Source: a virus. From it: DNA of 51,391 nucleotides. The translations under genes were made by a program, and so were the position numbers. How positions within the stretch are numbered: the stretch's first letter is position 1; every line of letters starts with the position of its first letter. The notes below the pieces were generated by a model. The model ran no database searches and was not told where the DNA came from. It worked only from the letters and a program-made list of their open reading frames with translations. The stretch is from positions 1-51,391 of IMG/VR virus record IMGVR_UViG_3300001847_000262, one strand, 5' to 3'. Below are positions 22,801-31,100 of the stretch, piece by piece.

Positions 22801-25800
22801 AAAATGAATATACTATATCCAAGTGTATTTAAAGTAGGAAATAAATTATTTTATCTCAGTAAAGATAATATACCAGAGATATATAAAGAAATACAAAATA
22901 AAGTTAAAACTTCATTTACTATAGAAAGTAAAAATGAAATTACACAAAAAGAATTAGAATATTCTAAGCTGTCTCCTGATGAATTTATTAAAAAATTCTT
23001 TGATGATAATGAAGAAGGATTATTAAAAAATGAAGTATTAGAAACTTCAAAAGAAATATTATCTTCTCCAGAAGTTGCTAAAGAATTATTAAAACCCAAT
23101 GGTACAGAAACATTAAAAACTATTGTTAATCATATTAGAGAAATTACTCAAAGTGGAAGAGGAAAAAAACCAAGTTCTAGCAAAGTCGTTGATTTAATGC
23201 ATAATATCAAAGTAGCTATTGCTTTGTGGTCTGGTAAGGATGGAGTAGGAGCTACAGCTTTACATAATACCACACATGTCATAGCTCAAAAAGCAGGACT
23301 TTATATTAATAGTGATACAAGTATTGGATTAAAACATAATGAAGTAGAAGATAAACCTGGATTAATATCTTTATCTGGTGAATATACATATGATGGAAAA
23401 CATAAAATAACAGATTTAATTAATGAATTTTTATCTGCCTATGTAGATGTTGCTAAAGATGATATTGTATTTGATTTGAATGCAGGAATGCAAACAGTTA
23501 ATATTTGGATGTATTTATTAAGAGCTGGTTGTTCTCCAAATGAAATAGCTTATTTTATGAGACAACCAATAATAAGAAACTATGTAATTGCGCAACAAAT
23601 TAATGAATCTATTCCTAATAAATTAGCTGATAAAGAACTTAGTAAAAATAAATTAATAAAAAAAGTAATAGAAAATTTTCATGAAGAATTTAAAGTAAAT
23701 CCAGTAAAAGTAGAAAAATTAAAAATTTCTGATAATTTATTTGATGAAAAAATATTAGAACATAATATCAAAAAACCACTTGGAGATAAGGATGACAGAA
23801 AAGAAAATCCACAATTTCTAAGAGATCAATTACATTATCTGCAAGAATTTATAAAATACCAAGATGACGCTAAAAAATTATCTGATTTAATTAATGCTAG
23901 TAAATTTGATACTATTGGAGTAGATAAAAATAGAGGAGCTAATAGACAAAGAATTAAGAATTTAAATAAAATAATAAACGATGGATTTTTTGGCAATTTA
24001 GATAACTATTTAAACGATTCTGTAATAAAAGAATTTTATAAAACAGCTACTGAAGCAGCAGATTATTACAATGATTTATTTATTACAGATGGTGCAAAAG
24101 CGAGGCGTGTTTTAAGTCAAATAGATGAAATATTCGATAAAAGAGAAATTAATTCTACTACTAAAGCAGAATTAATGGATATTGCTGAGAATGAATTTAT
24201 TAGTTATTTATTACAAAATATTCCTTTTGATAAAATAGCATTAGGACAAGAAATTGAAAGACTTACTACAGGAGTAAATTCTATTGCTAAACAATTCAAG
24301 AGAGTTGTTGAGAAATATATGAATGATGAAAAAGCTAAGAATAACTCAGATCATTTTATTAACAATCCTTTTATTAAAGAACTACAATGGATATTAAATA
24401 ATAAAAATAAAGACAAAGATTTTTTAAAATTATTTAGTAGGAAATACAATACATATCAAGCTAATCAATTAAGAGAAGGATTTTTAAAGTTATTTGAAAT
24501 AAGTCCTAAATTAGCAGAAGATATTATGAAATTAGGAATTATTCAATCAGGACTTAATAATTCTCCAATTAGTTTTATGTCTATTATTCCTGCTGAGAAA
24601 TATTTTGAATTAGCTAATAGAATTATAACTAAATATAAAAATTCTAATGACTTTGATTATAATAAATTTATTTCTTTATTTCATAATAATAACAGAAAGA
24701 ATTCTAAATTAGTACCTGTTATTACAAGTAGAATGAAATTTAAAGGATGGAGTGTAAAAATAAGTAATGATTACACTAAATTAACAATGGATTTAGATAA
24801 AGTTAGTCCTAACTTTGCTAATGCGTTATATGTAAGAAATTTAGTTAAAAATCCAGAATTTGAGAAAAAGAATGAACAACAAGTGGCGGAATTAAAAGCA
24901 CAAGGTAAAGAGAAGTTCATCGAAATGATTTATAAACAAACAGAAGTTCCTGGTGTCTATGTAAGAACTCAACCAAGAGGAGATGGAATGTGGTATCATG
25001 ATTATTATCAAAATGAAGAATTTATAGAAAAACCATTTTCTGATGAAGCATTAAATAATTTTAATACAGAAGAGGATAACCAAACACCAAACACAAACTA
25101 TAATTCAAATGATGTAGTAGCTGTTAATTTTGGTAATGAAAAAAGTAATAATCAAGAAACTACTGAACAGATATATTCTAAATTAGGAAATAAAACAGTT
25201 TCTGGTAATGTTCAAGTAGTTGATAAACCATATCTGCATTCTAATGAACAAAGACAAGGAAAAGCTGTTGTTGCTTATAAAATAGGAACTGGTGTAAAAG
25301 GAGAATTAGAAAAAGTAAAAACATTTGAGAATCCTTTTCATGTTAGAACAGATAAATCTACTAAAGAAAATGTTATTGATTTTATAGATTTTGTATTAAA
25401 TAGCAATGAACCTCAAGCACAATGGATTAGGGAACAACTAAAATCTGGAAAATACAAAGGAAAACCTATTTACTATGGAAATACAAAAGCTAATAAATCT
25501 AATGAGCCTTCTCATGCTACAGCTTTAGATTATTTAATTAATAAATATGATTGGAATCAAGAGAAAGGTAATGAACAAAGTAAAGCAAATTTATCTAATT
25601 TTCAAGGATATAAAGGAGGATTTGAAAATACAGGAAAAGGAACTCCTCAAGGTGATGGTAAAGATAAAGCAATGAGAGAAGTTGCTGATGGTTTTATTGG
25701 AGAAATAGATGAATATTCTTTTGAAAATAGATTGCCTTCATCTACAAGAACTTCAGCAATAGAAATTGGGTCTAAAAATGGTAATAAATCAAATGCATCT

Positions 25801-28119
25801 GTTGATATAGATGATAAAGGTAAAAGAGAGATTACAAGTGGAAATCAAGAAAATCCTAAAATTGTAATGCTTGCAAGAAATGGTAAATTTAAAGGAACAG
25901 AACTAAATTCCTCTACAAAATCTACAATAAAATACGTATTTAGTAGAGGTGCTGAATTTGTAGTAGGAGATATGCCTAATGTTGACAGTCAATTTATAGA
26001 TTATTTACAAGAAATAGGAGCTAAGTTTACCATCTATCATACAGGAAATGAAAGTAGGATTAAAGTTAAAGAAAGTAATAAACAAAGTAATAATCCAATA
26101 ATCAACTTCTTTGAAACTAAATTCAATCTTCCTGTAGAATATGATAATACACTTAAACCTAATGAATCAGGTTATGTAGAAAATGGTAAAGTATTTTTAA
26201 ATCCTAATATTAAAACTGAAAATCTTAATGAAGTATTAGTAGAAGAATTTACACATTTAATAACTACTAAACTTGAAAAAGAAAATCCTACTCAATTTGA
26301 AGCATTATTCCAAGATTTATTAAATACTCCTGAATATAAAGATATAAGAGAAAAAGCTATTGCTAAGATTAATTCTTTATATCCTGAATTATTAAAAGGT
26401 GAGCAAGATAAATTATATTCTAAGTGGAAAGAAATTGGATTAGCCACTTTTTTAAGTTTATCTCCATTACAAACTAAAGATAATATTCAAAAGTTTAATA
26501 CTAAAGTTGAACAAATAGTAGATAATTCAGAAACTAAACTTAGTAATGTAGAAGAAGGTGAATATAATAAATGGTATAACTCTTTACCTAAAAGATTACA
26601 ATATACAGAAGACTATGATTTAAAAGGTTTATTTAAAGATATTAAAAATAACCCACAACAATATAAAGAGTTTATTAATGGATTAAATGAATATAATAAA
26701 ATAGGAAATGATAATGGTTTTCATGGAGTAGATAAATTTAAAAAGCCAAATCATTTTACTTTTTCAGATGAAAGCATTTATTCCAATAGTAAACAGCAAG
26801 GTGGTAAATGGATAGAAAAAAATGGTAAATGGGAATTTCATGCAAGTGATTTTAATTTATTACAACATTCTCCAAAAGAATTAGAACAATACTTTAAAGA
26901 AAATGAACCTGATTCTAAATTAGTTTTACCAGATTCTTTAAATTTATTTCATAAAGAAGGTAAAATAGATTATTCTAAAACTCAATTACCTGAAAAGATA
27001 TATCAATCCTATAAACATGAGTTATTAGGACAAGCTACAGCTTTAGCAACTAAAGAAAAAGTAAGTAGTGGATTAAGGGCTATTGCTGATAAACTATTAA
27101 ATTGGATTAAAAATACTTTAAGTAAATTAAGATTTAAGAAAGTATCTGATATTAAAACATTCAAAGATTTAAAGAATGTATTTGAAGATAATAATGTTAG
27201 AATTAATTTAGGTAATGAACAAGTTACAAAAGAACAACAAGTAGAAGAATATAAAGGATTTTGGACAAGAGATGAAGTTGCTAAACAAACAGATAAAGTA
27301 TTCTTATTTGGAGATAATACTAATGATAGAGTAAATACTAAATATGTTCCTTCATCTACACAAGCTGTAATTAGAGGATTACCCAATGCTATTGGTATAG
27401 ATACTAAAAAAGATAGAGGTACTAATGAAGGTACTTTAATAAAAGTTGAGAATAATTCTTTAAAAAATGGAGATGTAGTTTATTCAAAAAAAGGAGAGAA
27501 AACTCAACAATTTATTTTTAGAGGATTAAGAGAAGAAGGTAAATTAGGGGCAAGAAGTCCAAGATTAGAAGATACTGATGGTGAAATAGTAATTCCAGGA
27601 GAAAATGTAGAATTATATAAAAAGGCTAATTCTTCTTATTTTACAGATGCTGATTTTGCTCAATTTAAAAAACAAGTAGATGAAGCTATTCAAAAAGCTA
27701 AAGATAGTGGTAAAACTATTGTAATACCTGCTGATGGTATTGGTACAGGTAAAGCAATGCTTAAAGAAAAAGCACCTAAATTATTTGAATATTTACAACA
27801 AGAATTAAATAAATTAAAATCAGATAATACAGAAGAACAACAAGATAAAACTATTAAAATAGAAAACTTTAATGATAAAAATGGTGGTGATACCTCAATA
27901 ACTAATGATAAAAATAGTGTAGAATTATCAAAAGAATCAGTATTAAATGATATAATTAATGGTCTTACAATACTTAATGAAGATAAAACATTATCTATAA
28001 AAGAAAAAAATAGTAAAATAAAAGCATTAAGAGAATTAAAGAATATTGTAGAAAATAAAAAAAGTCTTACTGAAAAAGATCTTGGTGAAATAAGAAGAAA
28101 ATTTTGTAATATATTATAA
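13819..28119 (+). CDS. Giant virion RNA polymerase polyprotein with peptidase-like and nucleotide-binding-like domains
   Basis: The 4766-residue protein is packaged and injected in known crAss-like phages to transcribe early genes. Visible parts in order: an N-terminal ejection-protein-like region with hydrophobic segments (about 150-240); a long coiled coil (about 757-997); a peptidase-like domain with H1673-E-A-W-H1677 and EEAMAE near 1726-1729; and the polymerase region (about 2470-3250). The polymerase region has FTGDLALFKD, KCSFCPLIPS, RIPTQGFNSM (about 2951) and D2990-F-D-V-D2994. The last is the metal-binding DxDxD of the two-barrel RNA polymerases, in the same setting as the beta' R-x-P-T...DFDGD. 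After it come a DUF4326-like segment (about 3795-3915), a SLOG-like segment (4015-4081), a degenerate peptidase segment (EEFTH at 4142-4146) and a macro-domain-like end (4481-4664). It is far longer than the single-polypeptide polymerase of phi14:2. Confidence 0.88.
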   Translation: MPDPKDLISINLKEYKPENIDYNQNAGFDKFGNLVDYGSSQYDKNATIEDLQRGDLNEIRAQKQSGWDKATNGVLKAVGKLVPRVIEGYVNPIYGPIKAQITNDFSNIWDNEITNASNQAQQWLDEKLPLYNSKDFSNAHGFQKLAYTNTLWGDILDGVSYSGAALLSGSLYTKSLALIGKAASLGKLSEYLGNLEKIKDSSDAIKTIDNASKQYKLINGIKQGTYAAVGAGVEASQQALSDSNEWAQNMEYVLTHDKEGHATRQLTDNEKQWIETNKKSLGNTSFALNLPIIMADNWIVFGKTMLAKKSLEKEGLKEVADRIGFNAAEDSYYTLKKDGIQKLIDKTYGIKSFGESMLAEGGQETEQQGVTRGTQDYYTKKYYNPDAASFMDSFAKGISTAFSEEGSDSFLIGALSAGLFGNATKLIKEGASGYKNPIDKQIQESIDLLNKSKSKDIIKNAVETFNRHSNLSNEYDEAVKNNDSFIAMNKMDDMMNNLVTSRIKTGKIEDLKNTLNDMKSMSQNEFEDTYGIKLSTDEFTGIKQSVADFIQTKLNSVNKIESLNNSINTLFPEVSTNIKDRVLYAAFSLENSQKRANDLNNKTTKILQDQFFKNGTNLLIGDNSFHTDNYLHLDNKQKEEFKKAINSSNISPISKEQINNNLFDIDKLLKRKELFIKEYEKLLKPNIQEEINNQDGEIEKELNSSNNKTDEELENSKKETLDKIFNSEDHEEIQELAKQLASNKTVTEEDVNKINEHYENIKHTSVRRKQVSEKLKAAKEVRDTLKNKLESTQQAVQDKLDRLTDIHKTYNDSPSEKRQEVPVALSHLITGLSKDIKQLENTVETLEKQLKDVENKISKLESKLEQSYADLANELNHKKLDRGVIEGKISFIKSKIKALKKLLKDLIKIFNNLYPHAKQQFDGFTTIDEKTGKLVYEDSQSVEGLDDASMDLSNKQADLRELNSTLKEFKTELKDINAEIKDLEDEISEYLSHLNKIKPLDFTLEHEEPVVNPEFTEYPEQKANETNDFMPPKKDVSYVFFSTAGNNVKYINGEPSNEITDDEDQKRWFAFTDKLRLSKLSGYVLRTFHADTQDELTKSLGFDKNKYPNKIVVVLYRQGENNKLEPVKVDGKYLFTTLRDSMTLDELKEGIATNKFTNKKKLDDKGLQAIITHYNAIRESILKSKTPTLLKINGKTRGVAVETNVTDVNGKRIFRFPLLNRILKKDNAEELSKLKMTVATSELTQFNGDNIDTYPGEILIEYNSQIVKGRVAKLKEINGAVSKVLSLLKQGMSEAEEEGGVNTKTFIALNKLINYGNISRTKINTEEDTYDPYRIFITKKGLLCYTPKGSDKFKYVSLKNLNDDEVTEFLGEKYFRVSKDLLAENAKNKDGKGEIPGWSGFVDPITGKKWATYREFLFSTEGRANDQVPVGINLEDINQQQFKSVGLHYENNSYKPTTPKKKTTNTEKASNVEMSDTFTQRNTGGLQAENTGKHNPKYKLKENKNEAQKAFEKGIPFNSEEEFTATEDSGLTAEDLGIDFNNPKDVFNQETKTNKIKPENKQPKQEEEITPDINNSSKISDIDSIKEVDKLSSSNNNLHWDDFSTEPQNKLYNNEKPASKEQLDKEWEWLKSVLPSITYERVRGLIDRQAVGRFMSYGKILISDLAAAGVTFHEAWHFVSTSILTQGELNLLYNEWKETNKNKLLKTYKGEYKKTSDFNDKEIEEAMAEQFRSYMLGEDMDFGKKQTSIFQKIINFIKQLFGIINNSDIKTVFDNIKNGVYKSSKPNLFYNKNFNCLPGKSVEFTDMIVKSTNVLFFNKMFNAGTTISDLSKHDFVNIYNDILSTFKGRWNALSDEQKKLLANDYLYIFQNWNHIVGHHITFLKSLGIDLKIKKVKSEDKVNVKPASISEEDFENDELENQGKDQSVYVESVRYSTIDGMPPVIKLLVASLPEMTMEYNKEGSPIFKSVFNKLGLVKNADFQKTAGYLQDKLVGVQDFDDMVVKLTNLSLERPEISQLLKYLKTSIANTTPETLSVDEVSLQEKFFQQFAKTKPVFLTTLIDYDGNVYHVDSNDYQLGKKIKSNWDNNTKDDYYSGKGIWKKDEKGKITLLKERLKNYITNNPLNVFSNNIKFLNLLGVKFSTDTFTKEEQEVIKNATNKIYKYILDNPDVNDIFNSNIVNTEINNLVNIESNYTKDQIELQHINAENKTIYGITLNNYLSLITNDITNGNTPDHLLEKNNPYVKNSYWLQKIREGKKIEIAINEGYKINEQGEEGEVISAASPSNLYLSHINSILNGVFPFLQNADRKLSYAVKTDITFGNDDFNHILQGYMYDELIRIAELHKKNGIGTNIENYNKDGEKFTIFFDFPFEEEFRTEAYKLKNNKQINEFLIKHNDEINKVFDQYFKNKTEELLKELKKYHLILDDVNNKFTISGIDKTKVNELLGTSKENYTKSDLELVASYIYKNQFIAYVEQSKIFTGDLALFKDPFKRFSMISGTKKISDTRSALDNWLNKNFIRKDKKQADGTYNVLLSHDVLGNVDTDYIEILKTFGLSDSDIAKYMKYEETDGQGWITLDEHREFLMRNGDLPTGYQKAWEKAQRGEELSKDELMFFMPIKPQAYTPKVGTGMYDATGIKCSFCPLIPSMIKNTIGLKDMLKYMTDNKIGIHVVGSVEKFGATLIDGKIPEFYDENGKFNTKNKNIQTFPYKYLGIQLDIAPVEKDKVTFGTQFRKLIMTNLFAFGKSKKIRVLRNSKLEPVDTQELFDRYENAVSKLTEIKRNQLKKELSLEHDGINWKIKNFDKLKDFIINAALDRNSADNVIESIKLALNSDNKAIDATSMKNKIENLLSSIINNDVISQKMFGDMKVMGTSAGWETKPRVVNGEHKGVKKWLPSNETLKFYTDENEGVSKMEIYLPDIYRSKFGDENGFTIGNDLSKVDKRLLEVIGFRIPTQGFNSMESIIIKGFLPKEAGNLVVVPSELVVKAGIDFDVDKMNILYPSVFKVGNKLFYLSKDNIPEIYKEIQNKVKTSFTIESKNEITQKELEYSKLSPDEFIKKFFDDNEEGLLKNEVLETSKEILSSPEVAKELLKPNGTETLKTIVNHIREITQSGRGKKPSSSKVVDLMHNIKVAIALWSGKDGVGATALHNTTHVIAQKAGLYINSDTSIGLKHNEVEDKPGLISLSGEYTYDGKHKITDLINEFLSAYVDVAKDDIVFDLNAGMQTVNIWMYLLRAGCSPNEIAYFMRQPIIRNYVIAQQINESIPNKLADKELSKNKLIKKVIENFHEEFKVNPVKVEKLKISDNLFDEKILEHNIKKPLGDKDDRKENPQFLRDQLHYLQEFIKYQDDAKKLSDLINASKFDTIGVDKNRGANRQRIKNLNKIINDGFFGNLDNYLNDSVIKEFYKTATEAADYYNDLFITDGAKARRVLSQIDEIFDKREINSTTKAELMDIAENEFISYLLQNIPFDKIALGQEIERLTTGVNSIAKQFKRVVEKYMNDEKAKNNSDHFINNPFIKELQWILNNKNKDKDFLKLFSRKYNTYQANQLREGFLKLFEISPKLAEDIMKLGIIQSGLNNSPISFMSIIPAEKYFELANRIITKYKNSNDFDYNKFISLFHNNNRKNSKLVPVITSRMKFKGWSVKISNDYTKLTMDLDKVSPNFANALYVRNLVKNPEFEKKNEQQVAELKAQGKEKFIEMIYKQTEVPGVYVRTQPRGDGMWYHDYYQNEEFIEKPFSDEALNNFNTEEDNQTPNTNYNSNDVVAVNFGNEKSNNQETTEQIYSKLGNKTVSGNVQVVDKPYLHSNEQRQGKAVVAYKIGTGVKGELEKVKTFENPFHVRTDKSTKENVIDFIDFVLNSNEPQAQWIREQLKSGKYKGKPIYYGNTKANKSNEPSHATALDYLINKYDWNQEKGNEQSKANLSNFQGYKGGFENTGKGTPQGDGKDKAMREVADGFIGEIDEYSFENRLPSSTRTSAIEIGSKNGNKSNASVDIDDKGKREITSGNQENPKIVMLARNGKFKGTELNSSTKSTIKYVFSRGAEFVVGDMPNVDSQFIDYLQEIGAKFTIYHTGNESRIKVKESNKQSNNPIINFFETKFNLPVEYDNTLKPNESGYVENGKVFLNPNIKTENLNEVLVEEFTHLITTKLEKENPTQFEALFQDLLNTPEYKDIREKAIAKINSLYPELLKGEQDKLYSKWKEIGLATFLSLSPLQTKDNIQKFNTKVEQIVDNSETKLSNVEEGEYNKWYNSLPKRLQYTEDYDLKGLFKDIKNNPQQYKEFINGLNEYNKIGNDNGFHGVDKFKKPNHFTFSDESIYSNSKQQGGKWIEKNGKWEFHASDFNLLQHSPKELEQYFKENEPDSKLVLPDSLNLFHKEGKIDYSKTQLPEKIYQSYKHELLGQATALATKEKVSSGLRAIADKLLNWIKNTLSKLRFKKVSDIKTFKDLKNVFEDNNVRINLGNEQVTKEQQVEEYKGFWTRDEVAKQTDKVFLFGDNTNDRVNTKYVPSSTQAVIRGLPNAIGIDTKKDRGTNEGTLIKVENNSLKNGDVVYSKKGEKTQQFIFRGLREEGKLGARSPRLEDTDGEIVIPGENVELYKKANSSYFTDADFAQFKKQVDEAIQKAKDSGKTIVIPADGIGTGKAMLKEKAPKLFEYLQQELNKLKSDNTEEQQDKTIKIENFNDKNGGDTSITNDKNSVELSKESVLNDIINGLTILNEDKTLSIKEKNSKIKALRELKNIVENKKSLTEKDLGEIRRKFCNIL

Positions 28120-31100
28120 TGTATTGTCCTAATCCACATAGTGAGCTCTATAAAGAGCTAATGGTAATAAACAAGAATGATAAGGATCTAGTTTATTATG
28201 CTTATCATGAAATAGAAAAATTGCAAGAAATGGGACTTATATCTAGTAAAAGATATAAGATGCCTGATGGTACAATGCGTTATACTATTAATAAAACAAT
28301 TACTGAAAAATCATTAGCTGAGTCTTATAGAGGCAATAGTGGTTTTACAATTGATTTATCTAAAAAACAAAAATTAGATAATTATATTAAACAGTTTAAT
28401 ATTAGTTTTTTAAATACGGAAATTAGTAAATCTGGTAAAGCAATATTTGTTAATATTACACCTGTGAAAAATCATGTAATTAAAGATATAAGAAATAAAG
28501 ATGAACGTAAATTAGAAGAAGGATATAAACAAAATAAGAAAGAAGGTAATTGGGATATTAATTCTGAAGGAGATGTTGTTCATCCTGATGATATGTATCA
28601 AGAAGATAATAAAATTAATTATGATTTATTTCAAAATAAAAATACTAATTTTATACAATTTAATAATCAATTAAATTCTAAAATTAAAAGTTTCTTATCT
28701 AAAATAGGTGTAAATACAATTAATGTAGAACAAATATTAGATAAAAATGGTAATCTTCTTTCAGCTGTAGCAGTTGCTAAAATGTTAGAAAAGATTATTC
28801 AAGTAGTTGAAAATAAAGCAGATATAACAACACTTCCTGAAGAAGCAGCACATTTCTTTGTAGAATTATTAAAAGATAATCAACTTCTAAATAAAATGTT
28901 AGGAGATATAATTAATTATCCTGAATATAAAGAAGTAAAAGATTCTGAATTTTATCAAAAACAATACAAAGGAGATGAAACTTTAATTAGAAAAGAAGCT
29001 ATTGGTAAGTTAATAGGAAGAATTATAGCAAAACAAGAAACATCAGAACAAGCAGTTTCTTGGTGGGGAAGAGCATGGAATAAAATAAAATCTATTTTTA
29101 GTGGTAAATCTTCATTATTTGAAGAGATCGCTTCTGACATAAGAAAAGGTAATACTTTTAAATTAGATGTCTCTAAAACGCTTAAAAATGAGTTTTATCA
29201 AGAAACTAATAAGCAACAAGAAACCATTGATAAACTTAATAAACATGAGGTTTCTCTTAATACTGATGCAATTAATGAAAGAACAGGCAAAAAAGGTGTA
29301 TATTCTGTATTAAAAGATGGAATATTAAAACCTATTAAAAAACGTGTATCTGATATTGTAGATGAATTTCAAGCCCGAAAATATCAACATCCAATTTCAG
29401 AAGCACAACAAAAAATATATGATATTAGAGCGGAATATGGACATGTAGCACATGAAGACATTTCTAATATAATTACAAGAATTATTGAAAATTTAGAAGG
29501 TGTTGAAAATACTCCTAAAACTAATAATCTTCCAGATAGTATTTATAACAAATTACATAATTTTTACTATGAATTTATAACAGATATTATAAAATCAGAT
29601 GGAGGAGGTACAAAATTCTTTACTGAAAAAATGATTTATGATGAAAAAACAGATACTGCTGGAACAATAGACCTATTAGTTATTCATCCTAATGGACAAA
29701 TTAGTATATATGATTGGAAATTAATTGAAAATTTAGATAAAAAGGGAATACATTATAATAAAGAAGCTCAATGGAATATACAATTAGCTAATTATAGAAA
29801 AATATTAAGAAGTTATGGACTTTCTAACATTAAAGAAGATGGAAAAGATATTTCTTTATTTAGACATACCAGAATTATTCCAATAAATGCTAAATATACA
29901 AAGAATAAACTCACTTCTATTGAAATAGGTAATAAGAAATTAGAAGAGAATAAAAACTATTTGAATCCTGTTCCATTAACAGGATTAGAAGAGGTTGGAG
30001 AATTTGAATTTACTGGAGATGATAAAAAAGATGAATTATTAAAGGCTTTAATTTATCAAAGAGAAGAATTAATTAATAAAGAAGAATCTACTATTGAGGG
30101 TAAATTAAAGAAATCTGAAAGACTTGAGCGTTTAAATAAAACTATTAAAGATGTAATAGTATCTGGAGAAGTTAAATCATTTCTTGAAGATGCAATGTTT
30201 GAATTAACATATATCATTAATAAAGGTATAGATAATTTAAATGATGATGAACTTGTAACAGCATATAAATTAGTAGATTATTATTCTAATTTAAGAAAGA
30301 AAGGAATAATTTCTAGAGAACAAATGAAGAAATATGAAACTTTATATACTAAAGTTACTAATAATGCCCAAGATTTATATAACAAAGTATTCACCACATA
30401 TAAACAAAGAATAAAGAATGTGGCTTCAAATGTAGGTATTAATAATGTAGAACAATTACAACCACAAATTGGATTATTGTCTAGATTATTTAGAACATTG
30501 GGACAACAAAATCATCCTATATTCTCTACATTCAAACGATTATTAGATAAACAAAGAGATATTGTTTATAATAAAACAGAAGAGCTGAGATTAAAAATTG
30601 AAAGTAAATTAGAAGGGATTGAGAATTATGCTAAAAGACATGGAACTTCTCAAAAAGAAGCATTTAAAAAGTTATTAGGAAGAAATGCTAAAGGAGAACT
30701 TACTGGAAATCTAATAAATGAAGTATCTAGTGAATTTTATGACTTGAAAGATAAAGCAATTCAAGATAAAGATGTTAAATGGATAATTCAAAATTCAATA
30801 TTTAATGAAACTAAATATGAAGAGAGATTAGCAAGCAATAAACAAATTTGGAAAGATTTATATATAGATGTAGAAGCACCTAATAAAGAATTATATAATA
30901 AGAAAATTAAAGATTTTCAATCTAAATATGATGCTAGATTATATAAACGAGAAAACAATAACTCTTTATTTAATAGAAATAATTATTTCTTAGAACCTAA
31001 TATTGATATTTGGAAATCTAAAGAATTAAAAGAACTTGAAAAATCAGAAAATAAAGAATTATATGAATTTTATAAATTATTTACAGACACTATAAAAGAA

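Noticed and set aside
27690-28139. 149-codon antisense frame over the end of the polymerase gene
   Set aside because: It is rich in Leu/Ser/Phe, as expected from the complement of a Lys/Glu/Asn-rich AT-rich gene, with no motif or spacing support.
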